Source: Phytopythium helicoides (taxonomy: Eukaryota; Oomycota; Peronosporomycetes; Pythiales; Pythiaceae). Taken from it: a stretch of DNA of 64,000 bases. A program made the translations under genes and the position numbers. The DNA is taken from positions 1,634,001-1,698,000 of the forward strand of contig JANFNE010000006.1 of NCBI GenBank assembly GCA_024867545.1. Reading direction: 5' to 3'. Positions 11,801 through 21,887 of this stretch are shown in pieces (position 1 is the stretch's first letter; every line of letters starts with the position of its first letter). The notes below the pieces were generated by a model that had not been told where the DNA came from, searched no databases, and worked only from the letters and a program-made list of their open reading frames with translations.

Positions 11801-14202
11801 TACTGCCAAAGTGTCTTGTCCCCATGGACTTCAATGGCTGGACGTTGCGGTATCCATCTTCAGATACGCCTGTTCGTGACGAGTCCAAGTCGATCCCATT
11901 TGTGCGCGAGCAATCGATGGACTCGATGGAGCCTTTCACGGTTGTACAGACCGCGCCTCAGTACCCGCGACTCGACTGGATCAGCGGTGGCCCGTGCATG
12001 GCACTCCAACCGCTCCGCACACCCGGCGCTGACGGCGACCAGCTAGCTGACACCGAGGTGCTTCGGGCACAGCGTGGAGAGTCGATTCTGCAGGTATTCC
12101 ACCCGCATGCCAAGGTCTGCAACATTCAGGTTGTTCGGTCTGTGTCGATGTGGTCGGCTGGCGTTCCAACTGAGGCGAGTGTGCAAACCGCGTACATCGA
12201 ACTTATCTCTCGCGCGCAGCATTATTTGTATATCGAGAACCAATTCTTCATTTCGGGCATGGACGGGAACAACACAGTGGGCAACCGGATTCTCCAGGCG
12301 CTTGCAGATCGAATTGAGCTGGCTGTCCAGCGAAATGAAGTGTTCCGTGTGTATGTGGTGATGCCACTGCTGCCGGCATTCGAGGGCAACATCCGCAGCC
12401 AAGAGCTTACGAACCTGCACGCAGTGATGCACTGGCAATTCGCCACGATTTGTCGAGGACGGCATAGCCTGTTTGCGGCGCTCAAGGATGTCACGGATGA
12501 GCCCGAGCGATACGTGTCATTTTTCGGCCTGCGCAAATACGGCATCATGCCGAACGGCTGCGTCTCTACTGAGCAGATTTACATTCACAGCAAGCTTCTC
12601 ATCGTAGATGACCAGCAGGTTATCATTGGCAGTGCCAACATCAACGACCGCAGTATGATGGGAGATCGCGACTCTGAAATTGCGCTTGTGATCCAAGACA
12701 TGCAGTTCGAGGAGGGATACATGAACGATAAGCCATTCAAGCGGGGTGCATCAGCTGGTGCACTGCGAATGCAGCTTTTCCGCGAGCACTTGGGTCTCGG
12801 TGACGACGATTGGTCAGTTGCAGACCCCACAAGCGAGCGCACATGGCAGCGGATTCGGGATATATCACAAAACAACACCAAGATCTTCGAAACTGTCTTT
12901 GACTGCGCACCATCCAACCGTATGCGCGCATTTGCTAGTTTCCAGAGTATCGACGTGACGCAAATTTACGAAAACCAGCGGCTCAACGTGCTCAAGGCGC
13001 CCGGCCGACGGCGACACGTGTGGGACAAGCAACATCTCAAGGACGGTGACTATGCTCCCTGGACAGATGTGAACGGCGTGCCAATTGCTGAAGACCGCAT
13101 CAATTTGGATGATTTTGTGGTGGACAGCTTTAAGGATAAGCGGAAGAAGCACTTGTTCTCGATGGACCATGACGGTTGGCTCTATGCGCGCAACTTCAGC
13201 GTGTTCCAGGAGATTCGAACGATGAAGACAGATTACGGGAAGCGTGAGAAGCTGCAGTACCTTGTTGCAGACCGGCTTATGGCTCAAGTCCGGCGGCGGC
13301 GGTGGGTCAAGAAGGGCACGATGCCTGCTCTTGCGCTTATGAACCGCGAGTTGCATACGCGCGAGAGTTCCATGAGCGAGGTCAGCGACGACGATGAGCA
13401 CGGTCGTTGGCACTCCCTGTGGCGTCGCTTGCAGCAAGGCGACTTCAGTCGAGCAAACTCCATGTCACTCAACCTTCATGGAAGCAGCGTGGACAACCCA
13501 ATGGACGCACCGTCAGGTGCGTTCCACAACTCGCAGCCATCGTCAAGCGTTGTGATGATGAATGATACGCCATCATATCCGAACTCTCCGACCGTTTCGA
13601 GCTTCCGTGGTCCTCAAAGCCCACTGTATCATCAATCGCATGGTGGGCGATCGTCATCTGCGTATGGCGGGGGAACCCGTAGCCGAGTCGCGAGCGCTCG
13701 AGATAGCTACTCACATGACTTTGGTCACCACCACAAGGGTCCGGGCAGTCTGAACCAACACGCATTCTGGGACTCCAGCGACAGTCGTCGGAGCAGCGTT
13801 GATGGGGGCAAGGGCCTCGGCACATCCATGAAGCGGTGGTACTCGCAGATGGACGTGCTTGACTTTGGTCGGCGGTCCATGTTCAAGGCTGAATACTTCG
13901 ACAAGGACGACGATGGGCGTAGTTACTACGGTGGCGACGATGCATTGCTCGAGACGGGTCGTGGCAGTGTACGGTCTGTACGCAGCAGCCGCGCTGAGGT
14001 GGAGAGCGAACTAGTAGCCAACGACAAGGGAGACTGCCAGATCAGTCATGTGCAGACTGCTGCTACTGTGCCGAAAGAGGGCGAGTCGCGTGCGCGTGGT
14101 CAGTTGTCGGAGATCCGGGGGCACCTTGTCGAGTTCCCACTCGACTTTCTCGTCGAGGAAATCCTCAAGCCGTCCATCATGCCGCGCGACATCTACACGT
14201 GA
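8845..14202 (+). CDS. Phospholipase D, PX-TM-PLD type
   Basis: A single uninterrupted exon encodes 1785 residues. PLDs hydrolyse phosphatidylcholine to phosphatidic acid and choline. In order: an acidic, Ser-rich N-terminus; a PX-like domain (about 95-215, ending LLSFLEVS); membrane segments at about 255-275 and 310-332; a PH-like stretch (about 343-385, with WVVLK and FLFDKTF); further membrane segments near 410-430 and 590-620; then the catalytic part. Both HxKxxxxD motifs are intact: HEKIVCID at 860-867 and HSKLLIVD at 1248-1255, the latter followed by GSANINDRS. The C-terminal 350 residues are Ser-rich and probably regulatory. PX plus membrane segments plus PLD is the architecture described for oomycete PXTM-PLDs. 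The upstream ATG at 8839 is out of frame and stops at once, so 8845 is the start. It is convergent with the DEP gene. Confidence 0.95.
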   Translation: MPDALLSDDKSDASGSSSAYSQPRTVTYAHSSSTSSAAAAPASGFVPDGFAHENEVYFDEECAASDILGGSSDIDGEMTIMNDDDPDAFEEEEEVMEHSIEFHISRATVTRSAVIPCCIFIGRVRWGTTDWEIYFGQKQLLRLHINLWIYQLLHRGKLLRGVSLPWTIWREKRAEKRVEDVYIVQDYIRSLLKDRELRNSEPLLSFLEVSPSRAMLRFGPSLKEGYVHMRINGPFQLPLYTCFNRTIETMYRHLYRTWMRIAFVSTIVGFIFPLVLILITSLPTFFSPQKTLVSSSSGSPSVSTSLNTAGVFAGLAILGGIIFFIVFVYRFFHHRLGVIRRWVVLKPSCFAAYRNRSDREPSEVFLFDKTFTARKGSYRQGVSWMPSGFVVGSHAGNIEIDTGHYYTRFTALCALVVVCYCLMVLSSSVYNFERLQFDSSGGIRMNKVPSMSNWTEASEIQYCGYYFTVPEDGPTIHVESESGGVVISKLTTTTSNASISASNLDLFWQSDDTGYSIGVITSVQTPGTAVSVIKKIDPDNDLFFPTGTVIEVPNVGNLTLDAVDGETLQQFTPVDYLCAIPVKIAPVTWKTFVYYVLLLFTGAIIAPAAGLGVNYLVTYMGVWHPHVRRDHWYRCVRRLQKLKRQETQHRFNSFAPPHVSTITEDDSETSAGSLAGARPSLDEGKHKITGSLHQMVNSAVKLAHEGAARIGLKSREDSSTQSEDSFTAPPTPPCAVSWHVDGEDTYEAMYNAISNAKYEVLIAGWWVCPDLFLLRPGRKLPPSEDSEADEPKSNETQLRSLLLKKAQAGVKIYVLIYREVKLALTLNSAYSKRSLMLHPNIRVLRDPIFQIQSLGFWSHHEKIVCIDQSLAFVGGLDLCFGRYDHHDHPLSDSGGGNGARQIWRGKDYSNPIIKDFVRVNQPYEDLIDRNSQPRMPWHDVHCSISGPAVQDVAYHFIQRWNFVCSKNDYQLRTGWCICLRTRRFKLLPKCLVPMDFNGWTLRYPSSDTPVRDESKSIPFVREQSMDSMEPFTVVQTAPQYPRLDWISGGPCMALQPLRTPGADGDQLADTEVLRAQRGESILQVFHPHAKVCNIQVVRSVSMWSAGVPTEASVQTAYIELISRAQHYLYIENQFFISGMDGNNTVGNRILQALADRIELAVQRNEVFRVYVVMPLLPAFEGNIRSQELTNLHAVMHWQFATICRGRHSLFAALKDVTDEPERYVSFFGLRKYGIMPNGCVSTEQIYIHSKLLIVDDQQVIIGSANINDRSMMGDRDSEIALVIQDMQFEEGYMNDKPFKRGASAGALRMQLFREHLGLGDDDWSVADPTSERTWQRIRDISQNNTKIFETVFDCAPSNRMRAFASFQSIDVTQIYENQRLNVLKAPGRRRHVWDKQHLKDGDYAPWTDVNGVPIAEDRINLDDFVVDSFKDKRKKHLFSMDHDGWLYARNFSVFQEIRTMKTDYGKREKLQYLVADRLMAQVRRRRWVKKGTMPALALMNRELHTRESSMSEVSDDDEHGRWHSLWRRLQQGDFSRANSMSLNLHGSSVDNPMDAPSGAFHNSQPSSSVVMMNDTPSYPNSPTVSSFRGPQSPLYHQSHGGRSSSAYGGGTRSRVASARDSYSHDFGHHHKGPGSLNQHAFWDSSDSRRSSVDGGKGLGTSMKRWYSQMDVLDFGRRSMFKAEYFDKDDDGRSYYGGDDALLETGRGSVRSVRSSRAEVESELVANDKGDCQISHVQTAATVPKEGESRARGQLSEIRGHLVEFPLDFLVEEILKPSIMPRDIYT

Positions 14203-14450
14203 GGTGTGGTGGGGCCCCTCTATCCGTTCGTGGCCGTTGCCAGTGCTGTTTTTCGTGAGCCTCTGCAGCTCACATTTTGCATCTCTAATCTAACTCATAG
14301 GATAGACCACATATCCGTTTGTAGACCTCAACCACTCTAAGTTCAATGCGTTCAAGTTGCGAACTCTCTTGTTCTCTCGGGATCAAATAAAAAAACCAAC
14401 GGCGACCTGCTCTCCCTTTAACATTAACACGGACATGACGCGGCTTCCCG

Positions 14451-15992
14451 TCACGGTACCGACGACTGCGATGACACGGACGCGGGCCGCGAGCCCGTAG
14501 ATGGCGGTCGAGAACCAGCCGACAGCGGTGCCATCGGAGGTGCCGCCCCATGAGCTGCAGCTGCCTTCGTGAGACGGTAAAACACGTACTTGTCCTGGAA
14601 AGAGCCCGCTGCAGAGCTCGCGATGGGCTCAATGAGCGCCTCGTCCAGCATGGCCTGGCCAATGAGCACGGCGTCGATGAGCGACGTAGCGATGCGCAGC
14701 TCGCGCAGCACGTTGACGGCCTCCGCGCCGAGGAAACAGCCGACGAAGCCCTTGTAAAACAGCAACTTGTTCTTGCGCTCAAAGACCTTGAGCAGTACCT
14801 TGGAAAGGATGAGGAGCGCCTCGTCCGTGACGAGCGCATGCACCTCGTCCGAAGCCTCGGTGAAGTCATACTCGACGAGGTTGCCCACGGCGGCCGACTC
14901 GCGGGACGCCATAACAGACTCGCGGTAGGCGGCGACAGAAGACGCGCGACGACTGCGCGCCACTGTGTCCCTGGCGAACTCGTCGGAGGCGTCTCCAACG
15001 CCGACCTGAGCCTCGACGAGCTTGGTAAACCGATAGAAGTTGTCCTTGCTGTTGTGCAGCTGGTCGTCGGTTCGCGACACGTGCTCGACGAGTCCGAGGC
15101 GCACGAGCACGTTGCCGAAGCGCAGTGCAGCCTGCTGGTCGTCGCAGAATCCGTTGAGCACCATCTCGCGCACGGCGTCCGCACCCGTAAAGGTGTCCTT
15201 GTAGAAGTTGAATCGCGAGTGTCGCGTCTTGATGTCCACGACCGAAAAGAGGAAGCGCGCCAGCGCCATGTAGAACTCTCGGGGTAGTCCCTCGACGAAC
15301 GTGATCTCGATGTGTTTGAGCCTCTCGAGCCTGGCCTCCTTGAACGGCGGGACGTCCTCGTCGTCGTCTTCTTCGTCGTCGTCCTCGTCATCTTCGATCC
15401 TCGAGAGCGAGCTGGCGACCGACGTCGACCTTTGGGTCGTGGAGCGTCCTCCGCTGGTAGACCTGTTGTCTCCAGTGGCCGCGTGCGCGGGGAGCAGCTC
15501 GTCCTCGTCCGTGACAGACAGCGACGTGGACTGCTGCAGCAGCGTGGCGGTGGACGTGGAGCGCGTGGAGGACACGGACCTCGTGGACGCGAGCTCTCCG
15601 TCTGGGTCGTCGCTCGATAGCGACGAGGACGACGCCGTGCTGCCGTAGCTGCTGGCGGGCGTGGACCTTGCGTCTGCCGCTGGCGCTGGCTCGGAGATGG
15701 CGTCGGACGTCGCGGAGCTCCTGCGTCCTGCCGAGGGCCGCGGCGGCTTGTCGAACTGCGCAAAGTCCACAAAGGGCTCCATGGACTCTCGGATGCGCAC
15801 GATGCGGTCGAGCGCCAGCGTCGTGCGCCGCAGCAGCGCGCGGATCTCCTCCTGCGACGTCCCGCGCGCGCGCGGACCTGCGATGCCTCCCTGCAGCGCG
15901 CGCGGCGGCCGCGCGGACGCTGGCGCGGGCATCATGGCCACCGACTGCCGCGCCTGGTGGATGGGCTCGAGCTTGTACGGCGCGCCGTCCAT
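14451..15992 (-). CDS. Tandem DEP-domain protein
   Basis: One exon, 513 residues. Two DEP-like domains lie at about 242-324 (FYKDTFTGADAVREM...NFYRFT) and 395-476 (FYKGFVGCFLGAEAVNVL...VFYRLT). They share the same start and end signatures, so they look like an internal duplication. The N-terminal 215 residues are disordered and Ser/Thr-rich and end in an acidic run of about 14 Asp/Glu at 200-213. DEP domains usually bind membranes or receptor tails in G-protein signalling. No catalytic or RGS domain is present, so this is probably an adaptor (inference). The start at 15992 is the only upstream ATG in frame. Confidence 0.85.
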   Translation of the reverse strand: MDGAPYKLEPIHQARQSVAMMPAPASARPPRALQGGIAGPRARGTSQEEIRALLRRTTLALDRIVRIRESMEPFVDFAQFDKPPRPSAGRRSSATSDAISEPAPAADARSTPASSYGSTASSSSLSSDDPDGELASTRSVSSTRSTSTATLLQQSTSLSVTDEDELLPAHAATGDNRSTSGGRSTTQRSTSVASSLSRIEDDEDDDEEDDDEDVPPFKEARLERLKHIEITFVEGLPREFYMALARFLFSVVDIKTRHSRFNFYKDTFTGADAVREMVLNGFCDDQQAALRFGNVLVRLGLVEHVSRTDDQLHNSKDNFYRFTKLVEAQVGVGDASDEFARDTVARSRRASSVAAYRESVMASRESAAVGNLVEYDFTEASDEVHALVTDEALLILSKVLLKVFERKNKLLFYKGFVGCFLGAEAVNVLRELRIATSLIDAVLIGQAMLDEALIEPIASSAAGSFQDKYVFYRLTKAAAAHGAAPPMAPLSAGSRPPSTGSRPASVSSQSSVP

Positions 15993-16865
15993 TTACCTCC
16001 GGGGGGTGCGAGGGCTGCGCGCTGTGCGGCAGCTTTCGGGCTGCGCGGCCGCCGACGACGATGCGCTGCGGGGGGACCGACGGGCACGGACACCAACTGC
16101 GGCCCCCCATACAAACGCCCAGTCGTTCGGCCGCGGATGGGGCGACTGGCTCCTTGCCACACGCGTACTGAGAAATCGTTAGCAGAGGCGGCGCCGCGGA
16201 GACGGAGACATACTGAGCGCAAGAGCGCGCGAAGGGACGGGAGGGGTAGGTTTTATACGTATATTTTTGTGTATATACGGATGATTAGAGGTGTTGCAGT
16301 GCGTTTACCGGACGAACGGGGTATAGTCCGCCTTCAAGGCGCGTGTACTATACACTTGGCTTTTCCCACCAGCCGGAAAAACCGAACCTGTGCTTCAGAA
16401 CGCATCATCGCCTCGAGCTTGCAGTGCGTCCCGTAGAGTCTTTTATCGCCCGCCTGCGAGACTCTACGGCACGCTACGCTGCATGCACTACTGGATGTAC
16501 TCTACTCGCTGAGCCAAGTGTTTTGTCGTGGGGGCTGTTGACCACCGCCGAGTCGCATGAGCGGACTGAGGAGAGACGTTGCAAACGGCTCCAGCAGGCG
16601 CAGTCGAGCGCCATGGGGCGTATCAGCATCGCGATAGTTGAGCTTGGCAACAGCGACAGCAATTCATTTCCGAGATCACTCATGCCTACTCTCTCTTTCT
16701 CTCTCTTCTGTCCGTATCTCGTGAGCCATCAAAATTGTCGCCCAATTAGACAGTACTCTACAAGCACCCAAAGGAGCCCTGGGTGCTCCACTTCGAGCTG
16801 GGATTCCTGCTTCTACATGGACTGGCACTTGGAATCACTGGATCTGCAACTGCAAAGCAACAGGA
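15993..16865. other. Intergenic between DEP and glycosyltransferase genes
   Basis: The left half is the presumed promoter of the minus-strand DEP gene, and the right end is the 3' flank of glycosyltransferase copy A. No coding frame is supported. A 10-bp perfect inverted repeat (16431-16440 / 16460-16469) could fold into a hairpin. Confidence 0.6.
16431..16469. repeat. Inverted repeat, 10-bp arms, 19-nt loop
   Basis: CCGTAGAGTC at 16431-16440 is the exact reverse complement of GACTCTACGG at 16460-16469. It lies about 400 bp 3' of glycosyltransferase copy A and 440 bp 5' of the DEP start. No U-run follows it, so it is not a simple terminator. Confidence 0.6.
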
Positions 16866-18590
16866 TCACCAAATCAGCTCAATGTCAGGAAAAGAGTTGA
16901 ATCCTGTGGGGCACAACTCCTCCTTGATAACTCGAATTGCGCGATTGACGATTTTTATGAGCAAACATTCGGTCCACACCGCTTGCTTCTTTCGCTTCAA
17001 CTGCTCGGGGTCATCTCTAAAAAACTCTTCAAGGTCATCCCACTCGCTAAGCGGTGGCAGTTTGATTGCTGGCGTCTTGCACTCCAGGATCTCATCAGGC
17101 AACTTGTACTTCCAGTACACATATTGTGTGCTGTTCGGGTAGGTAAATCCATACAGCTCACAGTGGTGAATCATCACGGGCGGCTCGCGGACAGGAGGAA
17201 CTACCTCACCGTCGTCGATGCACGGATTCACGCCGAGGTCGGTGAAATCCCAGTACTGATGACCCCCATCTTGCGACTTCGGGTGCGTCAAACCCAAATT
17301 GTTCAGACGCGTGTGACGGATACCGTGATTCGCCGCCGCCATAGAGTATGCAAACATCTCGGCTTCCCACCGGTCCGTCGCGTTGTGCGCCAACACGCAA
17401 AAGTGGCAGTAGTCATCGATCATCAAGCGAAAGTCGTGCACCGTCATGATGTACGGCGGCCCGACACCAGTGTAGTACTCGCGAGCTTCGTCCTCGCTCA
17501 CGTCGAGACACGGCTGATGCGGAGAGTCGCAGACACTCTCAAGCTTGTCGCGCTGGTCCGCAGCATAGAACTGTGACAGCAAGATGCTGAGCCAGTCTTG
17601 CGATACTGCGATCCCGTTGGCGACCGTGTCGTTCACGGTGGTGATGTCGCGGTCGCCGCTGTAGTACTGCGATACGTCACGACCCGTGTTGACTTCCAGA
17701 GGACGGAAGAAGATGAAATCAATGTCGATGAGCGCAATGATCTCGTGTTTGACGGGTGGAGTCGCGTTGGCTAGAAAGTGACGGAGTCCGAAGGGTTTGT
17801 TGAAGGCCGAGTAGCCGTCCATGCCGACGGCCTCGTCGTTCGTGGTAAAGTTGGGCGTGAAGTGGATGCGGAAGTCGTAGTAGAACTTGGGTTCTTGCAG
17901 CAGCCGCGCCTTCTCTTCGTCGTTGCACCCCGCGATGATGGCGGTGATGGGACCTTGCTGACCGGCTTTCGTCGCTGACATTTGTAGCAGCGACTGGAGC
18001 AACAAGCGCTTGGCTTGGTTGCACTCTGCACTGAACACGATGTGTAGTTGACTGTCGTCGTGGTCAGCTGGGTACGGCACGAAGTGTGCGTTGGTGTTTG
18101 TATCCGCGTCCGAGTTGGTGTTCGCGGTTGGAGTCGGCTCGGACGGATCGATGGGCTGTATGTTGTCGTCTTCTCCGGTCTCGTTAACGTCGTTGCCGCC
18201 TTCTTCACTCGCGGCGCTCGCCTCCGATCCGACGTGTTGGTGATCCGTATTATCGGCATCCGTGTCGACGCCGGCGTGGCTACCGTGCTCGCTGTCCTCT
18301 GAAGACGTGCTTTGGTCTTGCTGGCTCGCAGAGGTGTTTGACGTTGCGATCGAATTCGTCAGTCTCGACCCGCTCGTCTCGCTTCCACTAGTCGTTGGTA
18401 CAAACTTGTTCTCTTCGAGTAGCTGTAGCTTGCTCGGTTCGCTGTTTCCTGTGTTAGCGCCGCGCGTGTTGGTGGTGTAGACGGCGAGGTCGTTCGTGCT
18501 GAAGTAGTTGACGACGCATAGCACGACGACGACGATGAGAAGTCCCGCGGTGGCGAATTTCCATCGAGCCGCTTCGTCGTGACGCGGCCG
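16866..18590 (-). repeat. Left arm of inverted gene duplication
   Basis: This arm matches 21900-23627 in opposite orientation. Near-identity starts within codons 3-4 of the gene (CGTCACGACGAAGCGG) and runs to about 17155. It breaks down there except for an identical 41-bp island at 17032-17072. Confidence 0.9.
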
Positions 18591-18593
18591 CAT
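16866..18593 (-). CDS. Type II membrane glycosyltransferase, HPAT/SGT-like (copy A)
   Basis: One exon, 575 residues. A short cytosolic N-terminus precedes a single membrane anchor (about 14-32, LLIVVVVLCVVNYFS). A long Ser/Thr/Asp-rich stem (to about 180) leads to the luminal domain. That domain starts HIVFSAECNQAKRLLLQSLL and carries a DID motif at about 290 within LIDIDFIFFRPLE. The pattern resembles the plant/algal hydroxyproline O-arabinosyltransferase and peptidyl-serine galactosyltransferase families, in which such DxD motifs bind metal and nucleotide sugar. Donor and acceptor are not predictable. Several N-x-S/T sites and Cys residues fit a Golgi enzyme. It forms an inverted pair with copy B. 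The first ~500 residues differ at fewer than ten positions, while the last ~75 diverge strongly. Confidence 0.85.
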   Translation of the reverse strand: MRPRHDEAARWKFATAGLLIVVVVLCVVNYFSTNDLAVYTTNTRGANTGNSEPSKLQLLEENKFVPTTSGSETSGSRLTNSIATSNTSASQQDQSTSSEDSEHGSHAGVDTDADNTDHQHVGSEASAASEEGGNDVNETGEDDNIQPIDPSEPTPTANTNSDADTNTNAHFVPYPADHDDSQLHIVFSAECNQAKRLLLQSLLQMSATKAGQQGPITAIIAGCNDEEKARLLQEPKFYYDFRIHFTPNFTTNDEAVGMDGYSAFNKPFGLRHFLANATPPVKHEIIALIDIDFIFFRPLEVNTGRDVSQYYSGDRDITTVNDTVANGIAVSQDWLSILLSQFYAADQRDKLESVCDSPHQPCLDVSEDEAREYYTGVGPPYIMTVHDFRLMIDDYCHFCVLAHNATDRWEAEMFAYSMAAANHGIRHTRLNNLGLTHPKSQDGGHQYWDFTDLGVNPCIDDGEVVPPVREPPVMIHHCELYGFTYPNSTQYVYWKYKLPDEILECKTPAIKLPPLSEWDDLEEFFRDDPEQLKRKKQAVWTECLLIKIVNRAIRVIKEELCPTGFNSFPDIELIW

Positions 18594-19472
18594 ACCTTCA
18601 CGCTATTGCGGGGACCTAAGAACGCCAAGTGACAGTGAGGTCACCAAGGTCCACGAATGATACATTACCGTACCCATCACATAACGCATCATCGCGGCTT
18701 CGATCGGCAGATCATGAACACTTGCGATCGGCCGATATAATTTTGCACGCTTGTGCCGATGGATCGATTAGAACGGCATGTACGGCGATCGCTTCGCTTA
18801 CAATGATGGAACTAGATTACAGCCACACTTGCTAACGCGAGTGCGCCTACCACCTGGTTCACCTAGAATATCGGGCCGGATACCGTGTGAGCAGGTTCAT
18901 GTTGAAAAACACCCGGACTCACGACCTACAGAATGAACTTGGTCAATTGCATGCAGGATACTCGATCCAATACAAAGACCGTTGGAGCGCCGCCACACTT
19001 CAACAACTTCGCCACCACAAACCCTACGCAACTGATCCGCTCACTGTCGCTCGCGACGCTCGGCTGCGCTTAGTAGAGCAACAGCTCGCGCCGGAGCGAA
19101 AACAATGATGGAATGCTGTCGCTCAAATTGAGCCTGCTTCATCATGAAAGACAAGCTACATTCTACCAGCCAATAAGCATAATGTAAGCGCAGTTTTCTA
19201 TTCCTCACCAAATGTGCAAAACAAAACCCAAGGAACCGCCTATATGAGAACACTTGGTCTCGTAACGACTCGGGGCGTGGTCGGTCGTTTCGAGCGGTCC
19301 GTTATCGCGACAAATATAATGCTTGGTGTGGAATCTCAAGTGGTTTCATAACCAAGCTAAGGCTCTACTGCAGCTTGATCTCCCCACTGCCTAGAAGGTA
19401 TTGGGACTTGTAGTGCACGAGTCAAGTTGTGTCGACTATTAGACGCCAGACTTCGTGTAGCCAGGAGCTACC
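18594..19472. other. Divergent promoter region, no gene
   Basis: This stretch lies between the starts of glycosyltransferase copy A (minus) and the Na+/H+ exchanger (plus), so it should hold both promoters. GATCGGC phrases repeat around 18700-18735 and 18760. No frame is supported. Confidence 0.6.
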
Positions 19473-21257
19473 ATGACCGACGTTGAGCATGTCAAGTCGG
19501 CGGAAGCGAGCGTGGAGTATGCGCTGGCTTTCTACTTCGCCATGTTTATGATCCTGTTGATGCTTGCGATCTTGCTGAGCAACCACGTGACCCACAAGCT
19601 GCATTTGCACTGGTTTCCCGAAGCCGCAGGTACGTTGTATGTCAAACAGCGCTATTTCGCCGCGTTCTAACATTTTTATTGGTATTTGCTAGCTACGATT
19701 GCAGTTGGCATGGGTGCGAGTCTGCTTTGTTTGCTCCAGTCGGATTCGATCTCGACGTCGCTCATGGACTTTGATCCCAACGTCTTCTTCGTGGGACTGC
19801 TTCCTCCCATCATTTTCAATTCGGGATACACCATGAAGCGCCGCTACTTCTTCGAGAATATCATGCCAATCCTGACTTTTTCAATCTTGGGCACCATGAT
19901 CATGAGCATTGTCACAGGCATCCTCATTTATGCTGTGGGCCAATTCGGATGGGTCACAAAGTTCTCACTTGCGGAGAGTCTGACGTTTGGGTCGCTTATC
20001 TCGGCTACCGACACTGTTTCCATTCTGGCCGTGTTTCAGGAGCTCCACGTCGACCCGACACTCTTCTACCTCGTGTTTGGTGAAAGCTCGCTCAACGATG
20101 CTGTCGCAATCTCGCTCTTTACTACCTTCGCAAAGTTTATCGGGTACTCGTACTCGTTCAAGCCCATGATGTTTGCCATCTTTGAGTTCATGCTGGATTT
20201 CGTCGGGTCGACACTACTCGGCATTGCCTTTGGTGTCATTCCGGCGTTGATCTTCAAGTACTCGAACTTGCGCTCATGCTTGCTGCATGAAGTCGGTGTA
20301 TACGTCATGTTCGCGTACCTTCCGTTCGTGGTTGCGCAAATTCTTGACATGTCGGGCGTCGTTGCGATCATCTTTGCTGGTATCGCCATGAAGCACTACG
20401 CTGCGCCAAACCTGTCCCCCGAAGCTCAAGAAATGTACTTTTTCACATATAGTAGTCCGGACCCGTACTGGTTGCTCGCCACTAACCTATGCTATGCTGC
20501 TTTGTAGATGCTCTCGAGTTTTTAACACCGTCGCGCACATGACAGAGACGGCGGTATTCCTCAGTAAGTCTAGCAGATACCGAAATCTTTCGAGCAACGC
20601 ACTCACTAGCAATATTGTCTTTGTCATCACAGACTTGGGCCTCTCCGTCTTTGCGCTGATCGAGTACTACAAGTTCTGGTTCGTGTTCTGGACGGCTATT
20701 TTTTGTCTCGTCGGACGCGCATGCCACGTCTACCCGCTGTCGTTCATTCTCAATAAGCGTCCCAACGCTACTCAGATCACAATGAACCAACAGCACATGA
20801 TCTGGTACAGCGGTCTGCGCGGCGCAGTGGCGTTCGCGCTGTCCAAGTCGTTTCCGGGTGAAAAGCAGAACGAAGTGACGGCGTGCGCTATGATTATCAT
20901 CTTGCTGTCGATCTTTGTAATGGGAGGTGGCACTGTTGCCACACTTAACAAGCTCGGGATTCCACGCCTCACGGTATGTACATCATCACCACTGCGGATT
21001 AGTGACTGGCCTCACAGTTCACTTTCAAACTTGTTCAACTGCAGGCCGAGGAGGAATTGGCGCTAGACCGCACGGTTAAACCGCACAAGCACATGCGCAT
21101 GCTGCAGTTCGACAACAAATACATGATTCCGCTCCTAACTAATCTGAGCCAGACGGAAGCCGCGGATAGCCCGACGCGCAAGAGCTTCAGCCACGACGTC
21201 AACGACGGAGACGAGCAGGACGAAGTGATTGAAGTCGTGCGTCGCGATGGCCACTAA
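19473..21257 (+). CDS. Na+/H+ exchanger (CPA1/NHE family)
   Basis: Five exons: 19473-19629, 19693-20434, 20508-20563, 20633-20973 and 21045-21257, giving 502 residues. It exchanges Na+ or K+ for H+ across a membrane. Visible NHE signatures are FFVGLLPPIIFNSGY (the inhibitor-binding segment), ISATDTVSILAVF, VDPTLFYLVFGESSLNDAVAI with the transport-site ND pair, HMTETAVFL, and GLRGAVAFALS. About ten to twelve membrane segments fit the family. The LPPIIF...GYTMKRRYFF form is closest to the endosomal NHE6/NHX5 branch, so an endomembrane role is likely (inference). The cytosolic tail is short (about 70 residues) and acidic. The 56-nt third exon is supported by the family match on both sides. The gene sits in the loop of the inverted duplication. 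Confidence 0.92.
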
Positions 21258-21887
21258 GACAGACCGTCGTTGAAGCAGGCTTTAGTCGCCTCTTTCATAT
21301 GCAGAGACAAAGCTTGCATACCATAATGATGAAGATCCAGAAACGGCAGATATCTTTCGAGTCCTATAGAAAACTGCGTCAAGGCGAAGTCAACAACATG
21401 CCATGACAATTGGCTCGAGTTTCCCATATGACCCTTGAGCTCATTTCAAATGATTCGCACGCGTGCGTGGTTGAAACGGATCGTTCAAGTCGATTGAGAC
21501 CAGAAACTACCTGAAGCGTCCGTTGCAAACTGGCCAATCAGCTTTGCAGTTTTGGTTTAAGCCAATCCCATTCTCGTATTGCCGATTTATTGGTCCAATT
21601 ACGTCGCACGAGCTGAACTGGACACAGCCACTGTACTTGTATCTTCGAACTGACAGGCGAAACCATGGGACTCACATGTGCAGCGTCTCACAAACGATGG
21701 TGCGAGTCGGAGAGGTTCAGGAAGCAATGGTCACAGCCATGAGACTCGCAACTGCCGTCAAGTGCTGACTGCTGGACTCGAAAGCCATCGCACTCCCGCT
21801 TTGGCGCTCTCTCGCAACGGAGAATTGACTCCAGAAGCTGCACTCGGCATCTTGCTGACAGAAATTCACGCGGCCAAGCCAACAGCC
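21258..21887. other. Intergenic, promoter region of glycosyltransferase copy B
   Basis: An open frame in phase with copy B extends upstream to 21678, but it has no ATG before 21888 and no membrane or domain signature. I treat it as leader. It has no similarity to the upstream region of copy A, so the duplication did not carry the promoter or the promoter has been replaced. Confidence 0.6.

Noticed and set aside
21678..21887. N-terminal extension of glycosyltransferase copy B
   Set aside because: It would need a GTG start, has no counterpart in copy A, and would place 70 extra residues before the membrane anchor.
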